NCBI RefSeq assembly: GCF_019331795.1
Contig: NZ_JAHPZL010000008.1
Span: 186,001 to 250,000, forward strand
Origin: Austwickia sp. TVS 96-490-7B
Lineage (GTDB): Bacteria > Actinomycetota > Actinomycetes > Actinomycetales > Dermatophilaceae
DNA: 64,000 nt
Direction: 5' to 3'
Below, piece by piece: positions 28,978-37,269 of this stretch. A model generated the notes under the pieces. That model ran no database searches. It saw nothing but the letters and a program-made list of their open reading frames with translations, and had not been told where the DNA came from. A program made the translations under genes and the position numbers. Numbering within the stretch: position 1 is the stretch's first letter; every line of letters starts with the position of its first letter.

Positions 28978-30504
28978 ATGATTGACACTATGACATCGGT
29001 CGGTGAAAGCCCCTCCCCCGACAGTGGAGGAGGTGCAGTGGACGGGAGTGTCCAAGCCACACTTACCCTCCTGGCGAGCGCCCAGGTCGTCGCTGACCGA
29101 GTACGATCCGAAGCTCAAGAACAAGCGAGCGCGATCCGCGCTGAAGCGGAACGCATCAAAGTCGACACCGCTGGGGCGGCTGAAGAACTCCGCCGCGCGC
29201 AGGAAAGCATCGAACGTGCCCGCAAGGACGAATCGGAGATGCGCGCCCGAGCGCGTGCCGAAGTAGACGCCCTGATTAACGACGCCATCGAACAAGCCTC
29301 TGTCGTCCAAACCCAGGCAGCAAAAGCCGCAGAAGAAGCCCTCACCGGCGCCCAGGACGCAGGCCGCCGGCGACGTGAAGCCGCCGAAGAGGAAGCGCTG
29401 GCGATCCTCGCTCGAGCCCGCCAAGACGCCGAGGAACAAGGTCGACGACTTGAGGAAGAAGCCACCACCCACGCAGTGGTCCTCGCTGACCTGCGTGCTG
29501 CGGCCGCCGCCGACGCCGACGGCATCCGCGCCCACGCCGCCGAAGAAGCCGCTGCGATCGCCGAAGAAGCTCGCGCTGAACGCGACGCCCTACGACAGGC
29601 CGCCGAAGCTGATATCGCTCGCCGCCACAGCGACATCCGTGACCGACAGGACCAGGCCACTCGCGATATCCAAGCAGCGTGGGAAGAAGCTCAAGCCAAA
29701 GCGGCACGCCGCCTCGAAGAAGCCGAAGCCGAAGCAGCTGCGGTGATGACCCAAGCTGAGGACCACCTCGCCTGGGCTCGCGTCACCACCGACGAACTCA
29801 TCGCCAAAACCGAAACCGAGATGGACTCCCGACGCCGGGTCCACCACCAAGAGCTAGCCACCCGCGCCCACCATGCCCGCGACCAAGTCGTCATCCTCAT
29901 CGCCAGCGCCGAAACCCGAGCGGGCGAAATGATCGCCCAAGGCAAATCCGAGGCTGAACGTCTCCGCGAAGAAGCCACCAGCGCACTCACCGCAGCCCGC
30001 GCCGAAGCTGACGCACTCATCCGCGGAGCTCGCGCCACCGCCGAACAGATCATCGCCGACGCCCACACTCGGGAAGAAGAGATTGAAGACCGGGCCCGCC
30101 GTCGTACTGAAGAAGCGGAACGCGCTGCCCGCGTCGTGCGGGAACGCACCGGCGCCGAAGCAGAACGGTTGCACCGCGAAGCGTACGAGTATCACCGGTC
30201 GTCCCGGGAAGAAATTATGGCGATGACCTCCCAAGCTCAAGAACGCGCCGAACGCATCCGCGCCGAAGCTGAAGCCGCCGCCGCCCGCGCCCGCGACGAA
30301 GTGGCCGCCCTCGCCGCGCAACGTGACGACATTTCCCGACAACTGGTCGACCTGCAAGCCGTCATCGAAGCGTTGAGCGTCCCCGAACGGGCCTCCCACC
30401 CGGAATACGGCATCGACCCTGAGCATCACCGCAGCCCGAAACGCAGCATCAACCCGGCCCCATTAGCACCGGCCGGAAACACACCCGCCAGCGAGGAGTC
30501 CTGA
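28978..30504 (+). CDS. long Ala/Glu/Arg-rich coiled-coil protein, possibly Scy/FilP-like
   Basis: A 508-residue protein that is almost all coiled coil from about residue 25 to 455, built of Ala, Glu and Arg heptads such as EEARAERDALRQAAEADI and RAEAEAAAARARDEVAAL. There is no signal peptide or membrane segment, and the last 50 residues are Pro/Ser-rich and disordered. Such composition resembles the Streptomyces cytoskeletal proteins Scy and FilP, but low complexity makes homology hard to claim. The ATG at 28978 is followed by another at 28990. It overlaps the next gene by 1 bp (TGATG), so the two are coupled. Confidence 0.65.
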   Translation: MIDTMTSVGESPSPDSGGGAVDGSVQATLTLLASAQVVADRVRSEAQEQASAIRAEAERIKVDTAGAAEELRRAQESIERARKDESEMRARARAEVDALINDAIEQASVVQTQAAKAAEEALTGAQDAGRRRREAAEEEALAILARARQDAEEQGRRLEEEATTHAVVLADLRAAAAADADGIRAHAAEEAAAIAEEARAERDALRQAAEADIARRHSDIRDRQDQATRDIQAAWEEAQAKAARRLEEAEAEAAAVMTQAEDHLAWARVTTDELIAKTETEMDSRRRVHHQELATRAHHARDQVVILIASAETRAGEMIAQGKSEAERLREEATSALTAARAEADALIRGARATAEQIIADAHTREEEIEDRARRRTEEAERAARVVRERTGAEAERLHREAYEYHRSSREEIMAMTSQAQERAERIRAEAEAAAARARDEVAALAAQRDDISRQLVDLQAVIEALSVPERASHPEYGIDPEHHRSPKRSINPAPLAPAGNTPASEES

Positions 30505-31703
30505 TGAGCACCGACAGCGCCACGCCGCAGTTCGCGACGGTCTTCCGGGGCTTCGACCCCGGACAGGTGGAATCAGCACTGGCTGGGTTACGGGAGAGCG
30601 TCGCCACCGCCCGTGAGGAGTCCGCGCGCGCCCAAGCCAGACTCGACGCGGTACGGCAAGAACGAGACGACGTACGCACCCGCCTCGCCACCGCCGAACG
30701 CAAAGCTGACACTCAAGACGACACCATCCGTGACCTGCGTGATCAACTAGCCCAAGTTCACGCACAACTGGCACAGCATGACGACCTACCCACCGAAGAC
30801 AGCCCCTCCAGTTTCGTGCACCTCGGCAAACGTGTCGGCCAGATCCTCAGCCTCGCCGAAGCCGAAGCAACCTCCCTGGTGATGAAAGCCACCACAGAAG
30901 CCGACCGGATCCGTCAAGACGCCACCGACGACGGGATCCGTACCCGCCGGGCCGCAGAACAGTACGCCACCGAAACCCGCGAACGCGCCGACACCGATGC
31001 CGAACAAACCCTGATGGAAGCCAAAGAAAGCTCCGCGACCCTCGTCGACGACGCCATCCGGGACGCCGCCGCCCGCCGCGAAGAAGCCGAAGCCTATTTT
31101 GAACGGCAACGCGCGCTCGCCTCCGAAGCTGCCGCCGAATTCGAACAGACCCTCGGACAGCGCCGTGAAAAAGCCACCCGCGAATTCCAATCAGAACTTG
31201 CCAGCCAAGAAGAAGAGCTGCGTCGACTCACTGACCGGATCACCGTCATGCGCACCGACGCCGAACAAGAACGGACTCAAGCTGCTGAAGAATCAGCGCT
31301 CCGACTCTCCGAAGCCAAAGCTCAAGCCCAGGAAATGGTTGATACTGCTCGCTCCCAAGCCGAACGGATCCGCCGCGAATCCGAGCGGGAGTTGGCGGCC
31401 GCTATGGCTCGGCGTGACTCCATCACCTCCCAGCTCAGCAACGTCCGTTCCATGCTGGCCACCTTCGGGTTGGGCACCGGCGTCGCTGACGACCCCCTGC
31501 GTGATGTCAACCTTGGCGACATCACGATGGAAGAACCTGCCACGGCAGCCACTCCTGGCTATGAGAGCCCCACCGGCCCCACCCTTCCCGCCGATGAGGT
31601 CACCTCAGCTGTCCACGATCAAGGCGAAGCTGCCCTTGACGCCGCCGATGCCGTCACTCCCACCCGTGCCAGCAGCGGCGGAAGCAGCAAACGTCGCCGC
31701 TGA
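30504..31703 (+). CDS. DivIVA-like coiled-coil protein
   Basis: A 399-residue protein. Residues 8-35 (FATVFRGFDPGQVESALAGL) match the N-terminal membrane-targeting motif of DivIVA/FilP-type proteins. Two coiled-coil stretches follow (about 20-80 and 110-320), then a disordered Thr/Pro-rich tail ending SSKRRR. DivIVA proteins mark curved membrane at poles and septa and recruit growth machinery. The start ATG shares one base with the preceding stop and has GAGGAG 6 bp upstream. A long run of Glu/Arg residues can mimic homology, so the DivIVA assignment rests on the N-terminal motif. Confidence 0.68.
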   Translation: MSTDSATPQFATVFRGFDPGQVESALAGLRESVATAREESARAQARLDAVRQERDDVRTRLATAERKADTQDDTIRDLRDQLAQVHAQLAQHDDLPTEDSPSSFVHLGKRVGQILSLAEAEATSLVMKATTEADRIRQDATDDGIRTRRAAEQYATETRERADTDAEQTLMEAKESSATLVDDAIRDAAARREEAEAYFERQRALASEAAAEFEQTLGQRREKATREFQSELASQEEELRRLTDRITVMRTDAEQERTQAAEESALRLSEAKAQAQEMVDTARSQAERIRRESERELAAAMARRDSITSQLSNVRSMLATFGLGTGVADDPLRDVNLGDITMEEPATAATPGYESPTGPTLPADEVTSAVHDQGEAALDAADAVTPTRASSGGSSKRRR

Positions 31704-31745
31704 CCCGGGCCCGCAAGAGAGACTCGCCTCTGCCACACTGACCGG

Positions 31746-33116
31746 ATGCCCTCCCAGCCTCCCCGCGGCGTCCCCGTCCCCTCCGACGGAACCTTTCCTT
31801 CATCGGCACTCCGCGCCGCCACCGCCGGACCATTCGGTCTGTACGTGCACGTGCCCTACTGCCGGGTGCGCTGCGGCTACTGTGATTTCAACACCTACGT
31901 TCCCGGCGACCTCCTCGCCGCATCGTCCGGAGCGTCGTCGACCATCACGACGTACGGCGATGACCCTGCCGGGCCCGGCGCCTATGCCGACCTGATCACC
32001 AGAGAACTCCACCTCGCCAGCACCGTCCTCGGCGAGCACGTTCGTCCTCTCAACACGATCTTCATCGGTGGTGGCACTCCCACCTTGCTTCCCACCGACG
32101 CTCTCACCGCGATCATTGATCAAGCCCGAGACGTCTTCACTGTCGCCCCTGACGTCGAAATCACCGTCGAGGCCAACCCGGACACGGTCACCACCAACAG
32201 CCTGGCCGCCCTCGCCGCCGCTGGCGTGACCCGCCTCAGCATCGGGATGCAATCGGCGGTCCCGCACGTCCTGGCCACCCTAGACCGGACGCATCACCCC
32301 GCGAACGTGGCACGTGCCGTGGCGGCAGCACGAGACGCTGGTCTCACTGTCAGCCTCGACCTGATCTACGGCACCCCCGGAGAAACACTCGACGACTGGC
32401 GGGCCAGCCTCGACAGTGCGATCTCCCTGGAACCCGACCACATCTCGGCGTACGCCCTGGTCGTTGAAGAAGGCACCCGAATGGGTGGTCAGGTCGCCCG
32501 CGGTGAACTCCCCACCCCCCACGACGACGACGAAGCCGACAAATACGAACTCGCAGACGCCCGACTCCACGCCGCCGGATACGGCTGGTACGAAGTGAGT
32601 AACTGGGCACGCACCGACGCTGGCGTATGCCGTCATAACGTGGGCTATTGGCGCGGCGGCCACTGGTGGGGCGCCGGACCGGGAGCCCACGGCCACCTCG
32701 GCGGGGTCCGCTGGTGGAACGTCCGACACCCCCGCGCCTACGCTGACCGGCTCCTTCACGGCACCGCCCCCGGTCACGAACGTGAAATCCTCACCGCCGA
32801 CCAGCAGTACGACGAGCACGTCCTGTTGCGTTCACGACTCGCCGAAGGGCTGCCTGTGACCTCGCTGCGGGCAGCTGGCCGCGCCGCTGTCGCAGGGTTG
32901 ATCGCTGACGGCCTCATTGAAGCAGCGCCTGCTCTGGGAGCGCCAGGTGCCATCACGGGAGCCTGGGACACGAGCGGTCTCGGCGTTAGCGCTCCCAGCG
33001 ACACCACCACTGAGCAGTCAGCTGAAACCGACCGTCGCAGGGTCGTGCTCACTGTGCGAGGTCGCCTTCTCGCTGACACTGTCGTCCATCGACTCCTCGC
33101 CGGCGACACCGCCTAA
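31746..33116 (+). CDS. hemW: radical SAM heme chaperone HemW (coproporphyrinogen oxidase-like)
   Basis: A 456-residue protein. The radical SAM cluster motif VPYCRVRCGYCDFNTY (CxxxCxxC) sits near residue 37, and FIGGGTPTLL near 105, typical of HemN/HemW. The protein has a single cysteine set and lacks the N-terminal extension of true oxygen-independent HemN, so heme insertion (HemW) is the better call. WYEVSNWARTD (near 283) and the C-terminal winged-helix-like region complete it. It ends the lepA-side conserved block; accessory genes follow. Confidence 0.9.
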   Translation: MPSQPPRGVPVPSDGTFPSSALRAATAGPFGLYVHVPYCRVRCGYCDFNTYVPGDLLAASSGASSTITTYGDDPAGPGAYADLITRELHLASTVLGEHVRPLNTIFIGGGTPTLLPTDALTAIIDQARDVFTVAPDVEITVEANPDTVTTNSLAALAAAGVTRLSIGMQSAVPHVLATLDRTHHPANVARAVAAARDAGLTVSLDLIYGTPGETLDDWRASLDSAISLEPDHISAYALVVEEGTRMGGQVARGELPTPHDDDEADKYELADARLHAAGYGWYEVSNWARTDAGVCRHNVGYWRGGHWWGAGPGAHGHLGGVRWWNVRHPRAYADRLLHGTAPGHEREILTADQQYDEHVLLRSRLAEGLPVTSLRAAGRAAVAGLIADGLIEAAPALGAPGAITGAWDTSGLGVSAPSDTTTEQSAETDRRRVVLTVRGRLLADTVVHRLLAGDTA

Positions 33117-33315
33117 TACCAGACCGATGGGTCATGTCGTTGTGTTTCTCCACCGGCCGGGTACCCCGTCAGCACGTGCGCATCGGAACCATGAAGAGGT
33201 CTCGAAAAAACCAACTATCTGCCGGAGTCGCTCGTGACCTGCGAGTTTCAGGTTTTCACCAAGAGGATAAAACCCCCGGGAATAACGCCATGAGCAACAT
33301 CATCAACCTCATTTT

Positions 33316-33540
33316 TCATGTTGACTCAAGGAGGTTGAGAGTGGATTTTCGCAAGATTTCCGAAGCGAACAGTATTTCTATGCCAAGCAACTTTCCCTCC
33401 GCGTCAAAGTCAAAAATGACTCGACCATCGACACTGTCGCTGCCATGTACCTGAACTTGACTAGTTGCTTCGCCGGGAGCAATCTCATCTACCACTAAAA
33501 GATATGCGGCATCAGCATCTTGATCGTATGTTAATCTCAA
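33316..33540 (-). CDS. DUF2283 domain-containing protein
   Basis: A 74-residue protein. LTYDQDADAAYLLV at the N-terminus and GRVIFDFDAEGKLLGIEIL in the second half are the two DUF2283 signatures. Members are often found beside DUF4258 proteins in suspected toxin-antitoxin pairs, but no partner is visible here. The start is a TTG at 33540 with AAGGGGTAGG upstream. The gene is clearly AT-richer than hemW and probably arrived by transfer. Function unknown. The 199 bp between it and hemW hold no gene that I can see. Confidence 0.7.
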   Translation of the reverse strand: MRLTYDQDADAAYLLVVDEIAPGEATSQVQVHGSDSVDGRVIFDFDAEGKLLGIEILFASEILRKSTLNLLEST

Positions 33541-33902
33541 ACCTACCCCTTGGTGACAGTTGTGACTTTACCAGCTTTATTATTTATAATAACAGAGATC
33601 GTATTCGCGCCGACTCGGTTGTCATCATCGCGTCCATTTCTTTCATCGCCCGTATCCCTGCGCGACTGAAGAAGTTGCTCGTCTGGGTGGACGTCATCCT
33701 CGCTTGCATCGTCATCGCGGCGCTGCTGACCGCTACTGAACTGACCTATGCCTTGCTGGCTGCTCTGGGCCCCATCACTGTGCCGGTCACCGGGATCCTG
33801 GCACTGACGATTCTCTCCAGGCTCTGGGCCATCGTCTCCACGATGCGGTCGCTGCTGATGTCAGCGATCACCGATCACACTGAACTGGCGGGAGTGGTCT
33901 GA
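33531..33902 (+). pseudogene. remnant of a DUF2975 membrane protein gene (5' end lost)
   Basis: From about 33651 the frame encodes RIPARLKKLLVWVDV, two hydrophobic helices, and RSLLMSAITDHTELAGVV, which match the C-terminal half of actinobacterial DUF2975 proteins. The upstream part of the frame (from the ATG at 33531) is AT-rich and lacks the first two transmembrane helices. Intact DUF2975 proteins are about 160-190 residues. It abuts a YozG-type HTH gene, its standard partner. I read this as an N-terminally truncated gene, perhaps cut by the insertion that brought in the DUF2283 gene; a short functional form is possible. Confidence 0.5.
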
Positions 33903-33903
33903 G

Positions 33904-34113
33904 GTGTCCATCATCGTCCGGTTGGATGTGGAGATGGCCAAGCAGAAGATGGGTGTCGCCCAGCTGTCGCAGGCCGTAGGGATGACGCCAGCAAACATCT
34001 CGATCCTGAAGAACGGACGGGCGAGAGCGGTCAGGTTGTCCACGCTCGACTCGCTGTGCCGGGTGTTGACGTGCACGCCTGGGGACTTGCTGGAGTGGGT
34101 TCCTGACGATTGA
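33904..34113 (+). CDS. Cro/C1-type helix-turn-helix regulator (YozG-like)
   Basis: A 69-residue DNA-binding protein. IIVRLDVEMAKQKMGVAQLS, then TPANISILKNGRARAVRLST and LCRVLTCTPGDLLEWVPDD form a complete XRE-type HTH domain, of the small kind usually encoded right after DUF2975 genes. The GTG at 33904 lies one base after the DUF2975 stop. The partner membrane protein appears truncated, so this regulator may be an orphan survivor. Confidence 0.85.
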   Translation: MSIIVRLDVEMAKQKMGVAQLSQAVGMTPANISILKNGRARAVRLSTLDSLCRVLTCTPGDLLEWVPDD

Positions 34114-34170
34114 CGGGCCCCTGAGGATCAGGGATGGGATCTCAGGAGGACATGACTCACCCTGAGGTGG

Positions 34171-34338
34171 GGTCAGGTCATAGTAGTGACCGACGGAGAA
34201 GCTATCCGTCAGGATTAAAGGCGATGACCTGCATCGATGAGGGGTCATGGTGGGTGCATGACCGCTCATCGTCCGCAGAGGATGTTCGTCAGGAACGATT
34301 CTGAGCGTCGGAGCTGTAGGTCAGACGAGAGTGTGACC
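34171..34338. repeat. cluster of eight GGTCA/TGACC half-sites
   Basis: Eight copies of the pentamer GGTCA or its complement lie in 168 bp, at 34171, 34176, 34187 (TGACC), 34225 (TGACC), 34243, 34259 (TGACC), 34319 and 34334 (TGACC). They form inverted repeats, among them GGTCATAGTAGTGACC. The stretch separates two convergent genes, so it may hold terminators, a protein-binding array or a small RNA. Confidence 0.4.
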
Positions 34339-34346
34339 CACTACTG

Positions 34347-34820
34347 TCAGCTGACGAACCGCAGGACCAGGGGGTAGCGGTAGGGCTTGGCTTGGGAGGC
34401 GTTGACCCCACCGATGATCGGCATCACCAGTCCCCAAAGGCCTAGGACCGGTACGAGCAGGAAGCCGATGAGGACGAGACACAGGATTGCGACGACGACT
34501 GCCGCGATGAGGAGGGTGATCGCCATGTTCAACGCCTCTGCGGATTGCGCTCTGAGGTAGGGCTTGTGGTCACTGATGAGATAGCCGATCAGCGGACCGA
34601 TGAATCCGAACGGGATGATCGACAGATGAATCAACATCGCTGTGTTGCGTTCACTGGAGTCAGCTGCCCCTGCCTGAGGGGCAGCTGACCAGCCGGGAGC
34701 ATTCAAAGGTGGGATCGGAGCCATGTAGGGCTGATGCCCGTGATTCCTCGGATCACCAGGTGATCCAGGCTGCTGATGGGGAGAGGAAGGTCCGTGACCA
34801 TGGTTCGGGGGGTAGCTCAT
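34347..34820 (-). CDS. DUF4870 domain-containing membrane protein
   Basis: A 157-residue protein with a Pro/Gly/His-rich N-terminal 60 residues and a DUF4870 domain from about residue 62: NTAMLIHLSIIPFGFIGPLI, the motif SDHKPYLRAQSAEALN, then two more hydrophobic segments. Four-helix DUF4870/Tic20-like proteins are widespread and their function is unknown. The ATG at 34820 has AAAGGA upstream. It lies about 40 bp downstream of nadC on the same strand and may be read through from that operon. Confidence 0.82.
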   Translation of the reverse strand: MSYPPNHGHGPSSPHQQPGSPGDPRNHGHQPYMAPIPPLNAPGWSAAPQAGAADSSERNTAMLIHLSIIPFGFIGPLIGYLISDHKPYLRAQSAEALNMAITLLIAAVVVAILCLVLIGFLLVPVLGLWGLVMPIIGGVNASQAKPYRYPLVLRFVS

Positions 34821-34858
34821 CGTGGCATCCTTTCGGGCGGGCGGGGACCCTGGATGCA

Positions 34859-35695
34859 TCATCTGTGGTGATCGAGGCCAATGTCGAGCACGGTCGCGCT
34901 GTGGGTGATCCATCCGGCGGAGATCAGATCGACACCTGTCTCAGCGAGAGCCCGTGCGGTGTCCGGGGTGACTCGCCCAGATGCTTCGGTGACCATGCGA
35001 CCGGCGATCATCTCGACGGCCTGTCGCACCACCTCGGGGGGCATGTTGTCCAGGAGCACCGCGTCAGCGCCGATGTCGAGCAGCTCACGCACTTGGTCGA
35101 GGGTGTCGACTTCTACGTCAATTTTCACCAGATGCCCGGCGTAAGCGCGCGCTCGACGTACAGCCTCAGTCAGCGACCCGGCGAACGCGACGTGATTATC
35201 TTTGATCAGAATCGCATCATCCAGCCCAAACCGGTGGTTTTTTCCACCGCCAGCGACGACAGCGGCTTTTTCCAATGCCCGGAGCCCTGGGGTGGTTTTG
35301 CGGGTGCAGCAAATATGGGTGTGGGTCCCGGCGACGGCATCGACGAGCCGTGCGGTGGCGGTTGCGACGCCGCTGAGGTGTCCGAGCAAGTTCAGTGCGA
35401 CGCGTTCGCCGGTGAGCAATGCCCGTACGCTGCCAGTCGCTTCACCAATCTGGTCGCCAGGTTGCACGCGACTGCCGTCGGGGGCGGTGAACGTGACGTG
35501 AACTGTCGGATCAATCAATGTCCAGGCCAGCCGGGCACAGTCGACGCCAGCGATGACACCGCGGTCTCGGGCGATGAGCGCGACAGTGCCGCATTGGTCC
35601 GGGGGGACGGTGGCGTCGGTGGTGAGGTCACCGGCTCGGCCGAGGTCTTCGAGCAGCGCAGCTCGCACGATGGGTTCGATCTGCAAGTCAAGCAT
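34859..35695 (-). CDS. nadC: nicotinate-nucleotide diphosphorylase (carboxylating)
   Basis: A 278-residue quinolinate phosphoribosyltransferase, the third step of de novo NAD synthesis. The N-terminal DLTTDATVPPDQ and the alpha/beta-barrel motifs CCTRKTTPGLRALEKAAV (near residue 130), GGGKNHRFGLDDAILIKDNH and the late ADAVLLDNMPPE are all present. Its start overlaps the nadB stop by one base, so the two genes are coupled in a nadA-nadB-nadC operon. Confidence 0.95.
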   Translation of the reverse strand: MLDLQIEPIVRAALLEDLGRAGDLTTDATVPPDQCGTVALIARDRGVIAGVDCARLAWTLIDPTVHVTFTAPDGSRVQPGDQIGEATGSVRALLTGERVALNLLGHLSGVATATARLVDAVAGTHTHICCTRKTTPGLRALEKAAVVAGGGKNHRFGLDDAILIKDNHVAFAGSLTEAVRRARAYAGHLVKIDVEVDTLDQVRELLDIGADAVLLDNMPPEVVRQAVEMIAGRMVTEASGRVTPDTARALAETGVDLISAGWITHSATVLDIGLDHHR

Positions 35696-37254
35696 CAGGC
35701 ACTCCTGGAGGGGCGGGTCCGAGTGGTGGCCGGGTTGTCGATATCAGCCAGGGCAGAGACCAAGGTCAGGTCGTGATGGCGGGGGAGACTGGTCTCCGGG
35801 TGGTCTAGTCTGGTGTGCCCGCCGCGGGATTCGGTGCGTTGCTTCGCGGACCAGGCGATGAGGAGCGCGACCAGCGCAGCGTCATCGGTGTCGGCGTCGT
35901 CCCGAAGGTGTTCCACGGCGGTGCGAAGGTGGGTGTCGTCGCGGAGCACTCCACAATGGTGGTCCATCAACGTCCGTATGGCCGGTGACGGCCCGTCAGA
36001 ATGCCGGAGAGGTACCTCGTGGGGGGCGAGGGGGATGCGGCTGGCCCTGCGTGAGGTACGTCGGTGAGCCCTCAGATCAGCGGCAGCAGCGCGACCGGTC
36101 ACGACAGCTTCGAGGAGAGAGTTGCTGGCCAGGCGGTTGGCGCCGTGTAATCCAGTGGAAGCCACTTCGCCTACCGCCCACAGGCCGGGGACGGTGGTGC
36201 GGCAGCGGGCATCGACGATCAATCCGCCCATGTGGTAATGCGCGGCGGGGCGGACTGGAAGAGGGTCGACGGTCGGGTCGAGTCCGGCGGCATGGCACGC
36301 CGCCGTGATCGACGGGAAATGTTGGGCAAAAGAGGACCCCAACGATCCTGGAGTGTCGAGGAAGACGCGATGTCCGTGAGTCAACCGAGCCCAGACGGCC
36401 CGAGAGACCACGTCACGAGGGGCCAAGTCATCGGGGAGCACCCGGGCGCCGGTGTCATCGAGCAGGTGAGCGCCTTCTCCTCTGACGGCTTCGCTGACCA
36501 GCGGCATCGGGTCGAGTCCGACGTCTAATGCGGTGGGGTGGAACTGGATCATTTCCAGGTCGCGGGCGACGGCACCGGCGCGCAGAGCCAACGCCAGGCC
36601 GCTGCCCCACGAACCCCGAGGGTTGGTGGTGTGTGCAAAGAGGGCACCGACCCCGCCGGTAGCGAGGACGACGTGAGTGGTGGCGACATGACGGTGGCGG
36701 TCAGTGTCGAGGTGGTGCAGATCGATTCCGCTGAGATGTCCGTTGCCATCGACATGTAGCCGGGTGGCACGGGTGTGGGGCATGACGTGGATCGTCGGCG
36801 TCGCTCGCACCGCCTGGGCGACGGCACGGGTCATCTCCCGTCCAGAACCATCGCCGTCGGCGTGGACGATGCGGTGTCGTCGGTGGGCGCCTTCTAATCC
36901 GAGCCGAAGAGCGCCGTTTGTGTCCTGGTCGAGGCGCGCACCGAGGGCGAGGAGGTGGTCGACGACGGCTGGTCCGGCAGAGACGATCCGGCGTACAGCC
37001 TGGGGATTGCAGAGCCCAACCCCAGCGCGAAGAGTGTCCTGACTGTGCAGCTCAGGATGGTCTTCTGGGCCGACGGCGGCTGCTAGTCCGCCTTGCGCCC
37101 AGTCACTGGCGCAGTCCGCACCAAGGTCGGTGGCGGTGACCAGGAGGCAGGGACGGTTCAGGTCGAGTGCGGTCGTCAAGCCGGCGAGACCGGCGCCGAC
37201 AATGACGGTCATGCCGTCGTACGACGTGTCGGAGACTGTAGGGGAGGAGGTCAT
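35695..37254 (-). CDS. nadB: L-aspartate oxidase
   Basis: A 519-residue flavoprotein that oxidises L-aspartate to iminoaspartate. The FAD-binding Rossmann motif VIVGAGLAGLTTALDL is near residue 17, then DWAQGGLAAAVG, the active-site stretch HYHMGGLIVDARCRTTVPGLW split as HYHMGGLIVD and TTVPGLWAVGEVAS (near 340-365), and GANRLASNSLLEAVV. The C-terminal succinate-dehydrogenase-like helical domain is present. It lies 15 bp downstream of nadA. Confidence 0.94.
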   Translation of the reverse strand: MTSSPTVSDTSYDGMTVIVGAGLAGLTTALDLNRPCLLVTATDLGADCASDWAQGGLAAAVGPEDHPELHSQDTLRAGVGLCNPQAVRRIVSAGPAVVDHLLALGARLDQDTNGALRLGLEGAHRRHRIVHADGDGSGREMTRAVAQAVRATPTIHVMPHTRATRLHVDGNGHLSGIDLHHLDTDRHRHVATTHVVLATGGVGALFAHTTNPRGSWGSGLALALRAGAVARDLEMIQFHPTALDVGLDPMPLVSEAVRGEGAHLLDDTGARVLPDDLAPRDVVSRAVWARLTHGHRVFLDTPGSLGSSFAQHFPSITAACHAAGLDPTVDPLPVRPAAHYHMGGLIVDARCRTTVPGLWAVGEVASTGLHGANRLASNSLLEAVVTGRAAAADLRAHRRTSRRASRIPLAPHEVPLRHSDGPSPAIRTLMDHHCGVLRDDTHLRTAVEHLRDDADTDDAALVALLIAWSAKQRTESRGGHTRLDHPETSLPRHHDLTLVSALADIDNPATTRTRPSRSA

Positions 37255-37269
37255 CGTCGTTCCCAGTGG

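Noticed and set aside
29115-30149. Ser/Ala/Arg-rich minus-strand frames opposite the coiled-coil gene
   Set aside because: Low complexity mirrors the Glu/Ala repeats of the sense strand; no start signals or domains.
34152-34304. 50-codon frame with AGGAGG just before its ATG
   Set aside because: The Shine-Dalgarno site is only 2 bp from the ATG, the product is not recognisable, and the frame runs through the GGTCA half-site cluster.
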